The notes under the pieces were generated by a model. The model saw only the letters and a list, made by a program, of their open reading frames with translations, had not been told where the DNA came from and made no database searches. The position numbers and the translations under genes are program-made. Source: Candidatus Omnitrophota bacterium (GTDB lineage Bacteria > Hinthialibacterota > Hinthialibacteria > Hinthialibacterales > JAKPRU01). Taken from it: 64,000 nucleotides of DNA. How positions within the stretch are numbered: the stretch's first letter is position 1; each line of letters opens with the position of its first letter. The stretch lies in NCBI GenBank assembly GCA_029568995.1, contig JAKPYU010000189.1, positions 1 through 64,000 of the forward strand, given 5' to 3'. This document shows, piece by piece, positions 34,230 to 41,232 of the stretch.

Positions 34230-37200
34230 ATGCCGAGGTTATGTTCGATAGACGACTTGAAGGAACTGCGTAGCCTGTTCCTGGCCGATCTGGATCGAAG
34301 TCTGCCACGCCTGGTAATGTGCGCCGGGACAGCCTGTCGCGCAAGCGGCGCCAACAACATCATCGGCGCGGTGCAAGGATACATCATCAGGAAAGGTTTA
34401 TCGGATCGAATCTCACTCCTGACCACCGGCTGCCACGGATTCTGCGAAATGGGCCCCTTTATCCTGGCCGAGCCGCAACGGGCTTTCTATACGCAGGTCA
34501 ACATCGACGACGTACCGAAAATTGTCGATGCCGTGCTTTCAAACCGGTATCTCGATGAGTTGCTGTATCGGGACCCGCATACGGGAGAACCCTTCTACAG
34601 ACTGGACGATATCCCCTTTTTTAAGAATCAGCGGCGAACCATTCTGGGTATGAATCAGAAGATCGACCCGACTCGGATGTATGACTACATAATCCGGGAC
34701 GGATATGCCGCGCTGGAAACAGTGCTCGCGAATGGGGATCCCCGGTGGGTGGTGGATCAGATCAAGATTTCCGGTCTGCGCGGTCGCGGAGGCGGCGGCT
34801 TTCCCACAGGTCTGAAATGGGAAATGCTGGCCGATCAGCCCAATCGGAATGGCAAATTTGTCGTGTGTAACGCGGACGAAGGAGATCCCGGCGCCTACAT
34901 GGATCGCAGCGTCCTCGAAGGAAATCCCCACAGCATTATCGAGGGGATGATCATCGGGGCTTACGGAACAGGAGCCACCGAAGGAATCGTCTATGTTCGA
35001 AACGAGTACCCGCTTGCCATTCAGCACCTTCTCATTGCGCTCAAACAGGCCCGCGAACACGGGTTGCTGGGAAAAGACATCCTTGGAAGCGGTTTCTCCT
35101 TCGACATCCGCCTCGTGCGAGGTGCCGGAGCATTTGTCTGCGGGGAAGAGACTGCGCTGATCCGCTCCATCGAAGGGAAGATGGGGGAACCTCGTCAACG
35201 CCCGCCCTACCCGATTCAGAAAGGGATCGATGGCAAGCCGACCGCAATCAACAACGTCGAGACATGGGCCAATATCCCCGTCATTATCCGCACCGGCGCG
35301 GAAGAATTTGCACAAGTCGGGACAAAGAACAACTCCGGCACGAAAATCTTTAGTCTGGTGGGAAAAATCAAGAATACGGGCCTGGTCGAAGTTCCCATGG
35401 GGATCACCATTCGGGAAATCATCTACGACATCGGCGGCGGACCGGTCGGCAAAGCAAAGATCAAGGCGGTTCAAACCGGCGGACCTTCCGGCGGATGTAT
35501 CCCCGCCGAAAAATTCGACCTGCCCATTGATTACGACAGCCTGGCCAACGCGGGATCCATCATGGGATCCGGTGGCATGATTGTCATGGATGATAACACG
35601 TGCATGGTCGATGTCGCCAAATACTTCATGAACTTCCTCAAGGATGAATCCTGCGGAAAGTGTTTTACCTGCCGAAAAGGCACACAACGGATGTCGGAGA
35701 TCCTTGGCGATATTTCGGAGGGGAAAGGTACACGGGAACAAGTCGATCTCCTGGAAGAACTGGCCCTGGTGGTCAAGGACACCACAATGTGCGGTCTCGG
35801 CCAGACCGCCTCCAATCCGGTACTTAGCACACTCCGCTATTTCCGGGGTGAATTCGATCGGCACATCGTCGATAAAAAATGCGATGCTTTTGTCTGCAAA
35901 AATCTCGTGGGCGCGCCTTGTCAGACTGCTTGCCCACTCGGAACAGAGCCTTGGCGCTATGTTGCCCTTCTTGAGAAAGAACAATATGAGGAAGCCTACC
36001 GGGTAATCCGGGAACCCAATCCGTTCCCGTCGGTTTGCGCTCGAGTCTGCGATCGGAAATGCGAACAGAGATGCCAACTCAGCGCCGGCGGAGGCGATCC
36101 ATTAGCCATCCGCGCCTTAAAGCGATTTGTCACCGACCACGTGGACCCGTCGGTCTATAAGCCGATGAGGATTCAACGGAACGGCGACCCCGTGCCCAAG
36201 GTGGCTGTCGTGGGAGCCGGACCCGCCGGTCTCTCGGCAGCGCATGATCTTTCTCTTCTCGGCTACAAGGTCACGGTGTTCGAATCCGAGGAGGAACCCG
36301 GCGGAATGCTGATGAGCTGTATCCCGGCTTATCGCCTGCCTCGGGAGGTACTTCGCAAGGAAATTCGTTCGCTTCTCGATGAGAATATCACGCTGAAATG
36401 CGGAACGACCCTGGGGCGGGATATAACAATCGACGACTTGTTCCGGGATGGATTCAAGTCGATCTTCCTGGCAATCGGGGCCGACAAAAGCTGGCGACTG
36501 GATCTGGAAGGAGAAACCCTGGAAGGGATCTATTCATCTATGCAGTTCCTGAAAGCCCATAATCTGCGGGGAAAAGAGTTGGCGGGCGGGCTGGTAGGCA
36601 TTATCGGAGGCGGCAATTCCGCTGTCGATGCCGCCAGGGTCGCCATGCGTCAGAAGAATGTCCAAGGGGTAACCCTTCTATACCGCCGCACATCTCAGGA
36701 GATGCCCGCTTATGCGGAGGAAGTCGAAGCTGCCCTGGAGGAGGGAATCAAACTTGAAACACTCGTATCGCCCGTGCGAATACGCTATATCGAAACCGCA
36801 ATGAAAGAGGGAATTAAGGTTGAGACAATGGTCTCACCGGTAAAAATTCACTCCAAAGACGGTCGCCTGGTTGGTATCGAATGTATCCGGAATACACTGG
36901 GTGAACGGGATGCAAGCGGCAGACGCCGGCCAATCCCGGTGCCGGGCACGGAGTTCACCATTCCGTTGAACACGTTGATTGTTGCCATTGGCGAACGCCC
37001 GGATAGCGAATGCCTGGCCTCGATGGGATTGAAACTCGATAAAGACGGCCGATTGTGCGTCGATCCAAGAACTCTTCGCACAAGTCGAGACGCTGTGTTC
37101 GGGGGTGGAGACCTGGTCACCGGCCCCTACACGGTCGTGGATGCCATTGCCGCCGGAAAACGCGCGGCAGCAGTAATCGACCGCTATCTCCGGCGCAACG

Positions 37201-37469
37201 AACTACCCGAATCGCCCAACATCAATTTGCCCGAGGTCTTTATCGAACCGGTTGTGTCGGGTGATGAACAGCAAGAGGAATTGAAAAGATCTGAACCGCC
37301 CTCTCTACCCATTGAGCTGAGAAGGAAGAGTTTTGCGGAGGTGGAGGGGGGCCTGTCTGCCGAGGAAGCAGCCAGAGAAGCGAGAAGATGCCTGCGATGC
37401 GACCTTGAGTTTACATGGCGAAACAACGATCCGGCAGGCTGTGTCGCCGCAGAAGGGAAACCGGCATGA
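34230..37469 (+). CDS. NuoF/HydB-like flavoprotein fused to an NfnB/GltD-like oxidoreductase
   Basis: 1079 aa in one unbroken frame. Residues 1-100 are a thioredoxin-like 2Fe-2S domain (C31, C36, C68, C72). Residues 110-530 are NuoF: FMN/NADH site GLRGRGGGGFPTGLKW (182-197), VCNADEGDPGAYMDRSVLEG, and the 4Fe-4S ligands C475, C478, C481 and C521. Residues 550-640 carry a GltD-type Cys-rich segment (from C564) and 655-1060 an FAD/NADPH module: VGAGPAGLSAA (661-), IGGGNSAVDAA (792-). The C-terminus SAEEAAREARRCLRC is also GltD-like. Such a protein can link NADH, NADPH and iron-sulfur carriers, as in the HydABC and Stn/Nfn families. Residues 835-873 contain a repeated segment. Confidence 0.9.
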   Translation: MPRLCSIDDLKELRSLFLADLDRSLPRLVMCAGTACRASGANNIIGAVQGYIIRKGLSDRISLLTTGCHGFCEMGPFILAEPQRAFYTQVNIDDVPKIVDAVLSNRYLDELLYRDPHTGEPFYRLDDIPFFKNQRRTILGMNQKIDPTRMYDYIIRDGYAALETVLANGDPRWVVDQIKISGLRGRGGGGFPTGLKWEMLADQPNRNGKFVVCNADEGDPGAYMDRSVLEGNPHSIIEGMIIGAYGTGATEGIVYVRNEYPLAIQHLLIALKQAREHGLLGKDILGSGFSFDIRLVRGAGAFVCGEETALIRSIEGKMGEPRQRPPYPIQKGIDGKPTAINNVETWANIPVIIRTGAEEFAQVGTKNNSGTKIFSLVGKIKNTGLVEVPMGITIREIIYDIGGGPVGKAKIKAVQTGGPSGGCIPAEKFDLPIDYDSLANAGSIMGSGGMIVMDDNTCMVDVAKYFMNFLKDESCGKCFTCRKGTQRMSEILGDISEGKGTREQVDLLEELALVVKDTTMCGLGQTASNPVLSTLRYFRGEFDRHIVDKKCDAFVCKNLVGAPCQTACPLGTEPWRYVALLEKEQYEEAYRVIREPNPFPSVCARVCDRKCEQRCQLSAGGGDPLAIRALKRFVTDHVDPSVYKPMRIQRNGDPVPKVAVVGAGPAGLSAAHDLSLLGYKVTVFESEEEPGGMLMSCIPAYRLPREVLRKEIRSLLDENITLKCGTTLGRDITIDDLFRDGFKSIFLAIGADKSWRLDLEGETLEGIYSSMQFLKAHNLRGKELAGGLVGIIGGGNSAVDAARVAMRQKNVQGVTLLYRRTSQEMPAYAEEVEAALEEGIKLETLVSPVRIRYIETAMKEGIKVETMVSPVKIHSKDGRLVGIECIRNTLGERDASGRRRPIPVPGTEFTIPLNTLIVAIGERPDSECLASMGLKLDKDGRLCVDPRTLRTSRDAVFGGGDLVTGPYTVVDAIAAGKRAAAVIDRYLRRNELPESPNINLPEVFIEPVVSGDEQQEELKRSEPPSLPIELRRKSFAEVEGGLSAEEAAREARRCLRCDLEFTWRNNDPAGCVAAEGKPA
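36732..36848 (+). repeat. Internal coding duplication in the GltD-like part
   Basis: Residues 835-851 (ALEEGIKLETLVSPVRI) are followed, 22 residues on, by 857-873 (AMKEGIKVETMVSPVKI), identical at 12 of 17 positions. The DNA copies (36732-36782 and 36798-36848) have drifted at most third positions, so the duplication is not recent. Confidence 0.85.
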
Positions 37470-38146
37470 TTACTCTGAAAATTAACGGATTGCAGGTTTC
37501 GGTTGAAGAGGGCACAACCATCCTCGAAGCCGCGCGGTTTCTCGGATTCCCGATCCCGACCCTGTGCTACATGGATGGGCTGTCGCCGTATGGGGCTTGC
37601 CGTCTGTGCGTGGTAGAGATCGGCGAAGGTCCGAAAGCCAAACTGGTTTCCTCCTGTACCTATCCGGTTGAGGAGGGCCTGAACGTGCGAACCGGCTCTC
37701 TGCGCGTGCTCCGGGCACGCAAGATGATCATCGAACTGCTGTTGGCTACTTGTCCGCAATCGAAGATCATACAGGATCTGGCCTCCGCCCAGGATGTGCG
37801 TCAACAGCGGTTCAAACAGGAACACGAGGATTGTATCCTTTGCGGCCTCTGCGTGCGGATGTGCGAGCAACAGATGATGGCCCGCGCCATCGGCTTTCGC
37901 GGTCGCGGCCAGAACCGAAGTATCGGGACACCTTTCGATATCCGCTCCGAGGATTGCCGATTGTGCGGCGGCTGTATCTACGTCTGTCCCGCCTGCCAGC
38001 TTCGCTGTACGTATACCGAACCGGATAAGGCCATCTGCGGCGGATGCGCGAACCTCGCTCCGCCCTGCGCCGAGAAAGAAGCATTCAATGACAGAATGTG
38101 CTACATGGACCCCTGTGTGGCTTGCGAAATAGAAAAGCAAGGATGA
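37466..38146 (+). CDS. NuoG-N/ferredoxin-type 2Fe-2S and 4Fe-4S subunit
   Basis: 226 aa from ATG at 37466, overlapping the upstream stop by ATGA. It starts MITLKINGLQVSVEEGTTIL, a plant-type 2Fe-2S fold with C34, C45, C48 and C64. It then has two 4Fe-4S motifs, DCILCGLCVRMC and DCRLCGGCIYVCP, and more cysteines near the end (CGGC, CYMDPCVAC). The arrangement is that of the N-terminal part of NuoG/HydA or of stand-alone bifurcating-complex ferredoxins, but the NuoG His-Cys cluster ligands are missing. It likely wires the NuoF-type flavin to the FMN protein encoded next. Confidence 0.85.
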   Translation: MITLKINGLQVSVEEGTTILEAARFLGFPIPTLCYMDGLSPYGACRLCVVEIGEGPKAKLVSSCTYPVEEGLNVRTGSLRVLRARKMIIELLLATCPQSKIIQDLASAQDVRQQRFKQEHEDCILCGLCVRMCEQQMMARAIGFRGRGQNRSIGTPFDIRSEDCRLCGGCIYVCPACQLRCTYTEPDKAICGGCANLAPPCAEKEAFNDRMCYMDPCVACEIEKQG

Positions 38147-38166
38147 TCGGAAAGGAATCCAATACG

Positions 38167-39753
38167 ATGTCGATGACTCTCTCCAGAATCAACGCCTCCG
38201 CAGCAACGTTGACGAAAAACAGGACCGAACAGTCCGTCGTTCCCGCATCGGGCATGTGCGTCACCTGCGTAGACGGCTGCATCGGGATGTGTGAAATCGG
38301 GAAATCCGCTTATCGGGGCCATGAAGTCATCTACCCTCAACCGTTCGGGGTGATTACAACGGCGGCGGAGAAAACGTATCCCGTTGACTATTCCCATTTC
38401 AACATCATGGGCGGCGCGGTCGGCGCACAGGGCGTCGAGGCCGACAGCGATAAAGCCATTTTCCCGGCGGTGAACCTGGAAGTGGCGTTCGGTCATGACA
38501 ATGGAATCCGGTTCCGTCGCCCGTGGATTATTCCGGGGATCGGGTCGACCGACATTGCCAAGAACAACTGGGAAGGCCTGGCTATCGGGGCCGCTCTGGC
38601 GGGAACGGGTCTGACAATCGGCGAAAACGTGGTCGGCATGGATATGCAGGCGGTCATTAACGGCCGTGTGACGGATACGGTGGACCTGAAACGCCGGGTG
38701 AAACTCTATAAAGACCACCAGCAGGACGGCTACGGGGCCATTGTCGTGCAGGCCAATATCGAAGACACGCGGCTTGGGACGCAGGAATATGCAATTGAAA
38801 AACTCGGTGTGGAGTGCGTGGAACTCAAATGGGGCCAGGGCGCGAAGAATATCGGAGGAGAGGTAAAGATTCGCGATCTCAAGAAAGCCCAAGTGCTCTA
38901 TGAACGCGGCTACATGGTGCTCCCGAATCCGACCGATCCGAATGTCATCGAAGAGTTCCATCGCGGTTCGTTCAAGGAGTTCGAGCGTCATTCCCGAGTG
39001 GGAATGGTAACCGAAGAGTCATTCGCCCGGCGAATCAAGGAACTCCGTAAGGCAGGCGCCAAATATATCTTTCTGAAAACCGGGGCGTATCGCCCGGCGG
39101 ATCTCGCGCGCGCGATCGTATTCGCATCCCGCTACAAACTCGATTTGCTGACCGTGGACGGCGCGGGTGGCGGAACCGGCATGAGCCCCTGGCGTATGAT
39201 GAATGAGTGGGGGATTCCGCCTGTCTACCTGCACTCGCTTCTGTACCAATATGCGAAGCGCATTTCGGACAAGGGCGAATATCTCCCCGCGCTGGCCGTG
39301 GCGGGCGGATTTACCTTCGAGGACCAGATTTTCAAAGGTCTTGCTCTCGGAGCGCCGTTTGTGAAACTGGTCGGCATGGCCCGCGCGCCGATTGCAGCCG
39401 CCATGGTCGGCAAGACAATCGGTCGCACCATCGACGATCGCCAGGTTCCCGTGTATATCGAACGTTTCGGATGCTCCAGGGAAGAGATATTCGTAACCGC
39501 CGGCAAACTCCGCCAGGAGATGGGGAATGAGGCATTCGAAAAAGTTCCTACCGGTGCGCTGGGTCTCTACACCTATTACGAGCGACTGGATCAGGGCTTG
39601 CGCCAGCTGATGGCCGGTAGCCGCAAATTCGCTCTGAAATACATTTCACGAGACGACATTGCGGCGCTGACCCGCGAAGCCGCTGAAATCAGCGGGATTC
39701 AATACATCACCGACGTGGACCGGGATGAGGTGGAGAAGATTTTCGGGAAGTAA
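38167..39753 (+). CDS. GltB-like FMN-binding protein (glutamate-synthase central/FMN domain type)
   Basis: 528 aa from ATG at 38167 (AAAGGA upstream; an ATGA-overlap start at 38143 is possible). Residues about 60-480 match the FMN-binding TIM barrel of glutamate synthase: WGQGAKNIGGEVKI, VDGAGGGTGMSPW (331-342) and GAPFVKLVGMARAPIAAAMV. The segment after this, GKTIGRTIDDRQVPVYIERF, lacks the C-x5-C-x4-C 3Fe-4S ligands of GltB. Instead the N-terminus has C31-x2-C34-x3-C38-x3-C42, a possible 4Fe-4S site. There is no glutamine amidotransferase or GXGXG domain, and none lies nearby. The role is therefore inferred to be an FMN-dependent oxidoreductase; glutamate synthesis from free ammonia or another acceptor is open. 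Confidence 0.85.
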   Translation: MSMTLSRINASAATLTKNRTEQSVVPASGMCVTCVDGCIGMCEIGKSAYRGHEVIYPQPFGVITTAAEKTYPVDYSHFNIMGGAVGAQGVEADSDKAIFPAVNLEVAFGHDNGIRFRRPWIIPGIGSTDIAKNNWEGLAIGAALAGTGLTIGENVVGMDMQAVINGRVTDTVDLKRRVKLYKDHQQDGYGAIVVQANIEDTRLGTQEYAIEKLGVECVELKWGQGAKNIGGEVKIRDLKKAQVLYERGYMVLPNPTDPNVIEEFHRGSFKEFERHSRVGMVTEESFARRIKELRKAGAKYIFLKTGAYRPADLARAIVFASRYKLDLLTVDGAGGGTGMSPWRMMNEWGIPPVYLHSLLYQYAKRISDKGEYLPALAVAGGFTFEDQIFKGLALGAPFVKLVGMARAPIAAAMVGKTIGRTIDDRQVPVYIERFGCSREEIFVTAGKLRQEMGNEAFEKVPTGALGLYTYYERLDQGLRQLMAGSRKFALKYISRDDIAALTREAAEISGIQYITDVDRDEVEKIFGK

Positions 39754-39789
39754 GGTCTTTATTCCGGCCAACCACAAGCATCAGGGGTG

Positions 39790-40533
39790 TCAAAGCGCCT
39801 TCCACAGCGTGATGAGACGCTTGCTTTCGACTGTATAGGCGGAAGCGTCATAGTCTCCGTAAACGCTTGACAGATCCAATTGAACGGTCGGCATGATCTG
39901 TTTTAATTCCGGTAGCGTATAGTATCGCAGATCCCAACCACTTTCCTTGCGTTCACTTCCGGACTCAAGAACGGAACGCCGCGTCAAGACGCAAGAGGAA
40001 GCGTTAAAAGTAGTCGTCCGGTGATGCAACCGGCCATCTTCCAGCTCCTTCGTGTCGTTGCGTTTCCCAGCACCGAAGAATTCCGAAAGCCAAAAGATAT
40101 TTGCCTGGTCAAAAAAGAAACAACCGCCAGGTTTGAGTGCACGGCGGATTCGCCCAAAGATATCGATGTTTGTCATGTCATCGTAGAACGCCAGAGAGCT
40201 GGACATTGAAAGAACGACGTCGAACGCCTCGACTATGGATAGACCGCGCATGTCGAAGATCTCGAATGTCACGGCAGCCGCCTGTTTCTGTGCGTTGATT
40301 CTGGCTTGCTCTATGTAGTCCGCCGACTGGTCAAATCCAGTCACCCTGTATCCCCTGTTCGCCAGGGCAATCGCGTGACGACCGTAGCCACATGCAAGGT
40401 CGAGGATTGCATCTTCCTGTCGGAGGAGCGCCGATTTTTCAACAAAGTCCACTTGTGCCTCGGCTTCTGATTCCTTGTAGAAATCTGTGGCAATCTGGAA
40501 TTCGTTTGTGTAGTAGGATTCGTGAATTGTCAT
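39790..40533 (-). CDS. Class I SAM-dependent methyltransferase
   Basis: 247 aa from ATG at 40533; a GTG start at 40605 would add 24 residues. Residues about 40-150 are a Rossmann methyltransferase: AILDLACGYGRHAIALANRG (motif I), YRVTGFDQSADYIEQAR, then FEIFDMRGL and VLSMSSSLAFYDD and the ALKPGGCFFFDQANIFW strand. The small-molecule acceptor is not evident. It is convergent with the flavoprotein operon and separate from it. Confidence 0.85.
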   Translation of the reverse strand: MTIHESYYTNEFQIATDFYKESEAEAQVDFVEKSALLRQEDAILDLACGYGRHAIALANRGYRVTGFDQSADYIEQARINAQKQAAAVTFEIFDMRGLSIVEAFDVVLSMSSSLAFYDDMTNIDIFGRIRRALKPGGCFFFDQANIFWLSEFFGAGKRNDTKELEDGRLHHRTTTFNASSCVLTRRSVLESGSERKESGWDLRYYTLPELKQIMPTVQLDLSSVYGDYDASAYTVESKRLITLWKAL

Positions 40534-40610
40534 GGTGAATTCCCGGGTGTCAACCTCCTGCACGAACCGCCACGCTCTAGTGTCCTGTAACTGAATTATC
40601 TTCACAGAGT

Positions 40611-40661
40611 CCCGTTATCGCGAGCCTCCCTCCGGCGGGGCCGGTGATTGGGCAAAGAAAG
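40611..40661 (-). repeat. Dispersed repeat copy, inverted
   Basis: Read on the minus strand, it contains CCCAATCACCGGC then CCGCCGGAGG and CTCGCGATAACGGG, a copy in the opposite direction of the units at 40954-41010 and 41032-41088. Confidence 0.65.
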
Positions 40662-40671
40662 TGGGGGAGAG

Positions 40672-40712
40672 GTCCCTCCCCCGAAGATCGGGGGAGGTTA
40701 GGTGGGGGTTGA
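40672..40712. repeat. REP-like palindrome CCTCCCCCGA...
   Basis: CCTCCCCCGAAGATCGGGGG and its continuation GAGGTTAGGTGGGGGTTGAC form a hairpin with a G-rich tail; the tail is repeated at 240-255. It belongs with the palindromes at 24654 and 57978. Confidence 0.7.
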
Positions 40713-40751
40713 CTGGGTACCACAAAACTCCCCGGCCTGCCTGTCGATGAC

Positions 40752-40864
40752 CGAGCTTTCTTAGGAGCGAAGCGTGGCAATCTCATTGTTCGAACGAGTG
40801 AGATTGAGATCGACACGTCGCGGCCCTTCGCAGACTCAGGGGCCGCTCCTCCTAAGAAAGCTCG
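40752..40864. repeat. Nested palindromic element
   Basis: CGAGCTTTCTTAGGAGCG (40752-40769) faces CGCTCCTCCTAAGAAAGCTC (40844-40863), complementary except for a 3-base insertion. Inside are CAATCTCA/TGAGATTG arms (from 40779) around the palindrome GTTCGAAC, and GAGATCGACACGTCGCGGCC, repeated as GAGATCGCCACGTCGCAGCC from about 40880. It may fold into a long branched hairpin. No gene lies between 40534 and 41212. Confidence 0.65.
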
Positions 40865-40937
40865 CCCATCGTAAGCCTGAGATCGCCACGTCGCAGCCCT
40901 TCGCAGACTCCGGGCGGCTCCTCGCGATGACGGGTCA

Positions 40938-41147
40938 TCGCGGTTCCGTGAGGCCATGCTTTCTTGATCCCAATCACCGGCTCCGCCGGAGTGCCGCTCG
41001 CGATGACGGGACGGGGCACGGCCCCGCGAGGCCATGCTTTCTTCTCCCAATCACCGGCTCCGCCGGAGTATCGCTCGCGATGACGGGACGGCCCCGGATA
41101 CTATGCTTTCTTATTCCAAATCACCGGCCCGGCCAGAGGGATGCTCC
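40938..41147 (+). repeat. Array of about 78-bp degenerate repeats
   Basis: Three units start GCCATGCTTTCTT (from 40953), GCCATGCTTTCTT (from 41031) and CTATGCTTTCTT (from 41101). Each continues CCAATCACCGGCTCCGCCGG, whose CCGGC-TCC-GCCGG is a small hairpin, then CTCGCGATGACGGGACGG. The third unit is cut short and diverged. A unit of this family also lies at 289-333 and an inverted one at 40611-40661. The regular unit and lack of unique spacers rule out a CRISPR array. Confidence 0.75.
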
Positions 41148-41164
41148 GAATTGTCCCACCACGC

Positions 41165-41232
41165 TGTAATCACCCGATCCTCTGTCTTTTTCTTCAATTC
41201 ATAATTCATCTTTCATCCTTCATCCTTCTCCC
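41165..41232 (+). repeat. Pyrimidine-rich tract
   Basis: CT-rich with CTTCAATTCATAATTC and CTTTCATCCTTCATCC units just beyond the 3' end of the large exported protein gene (the last few codons lie within it), of the same type as the tracts near 6100 and 45850. Confidence 0.55.

Noticed and set aside
34539-36077. 512-codon open frame on the minus strand across the NuoF region
   Set aside because: It lies wholly opposite a clearly conserved NuoF coding region and its product has no recognisable segments; it is an antisense shadow of biased codon use.
40938-41147. CRISPR array
   Set aside because: Units are about 78 bp, degenerate and contiguous, without constant short repeats separated by unique spacers, and there are no cas genes.
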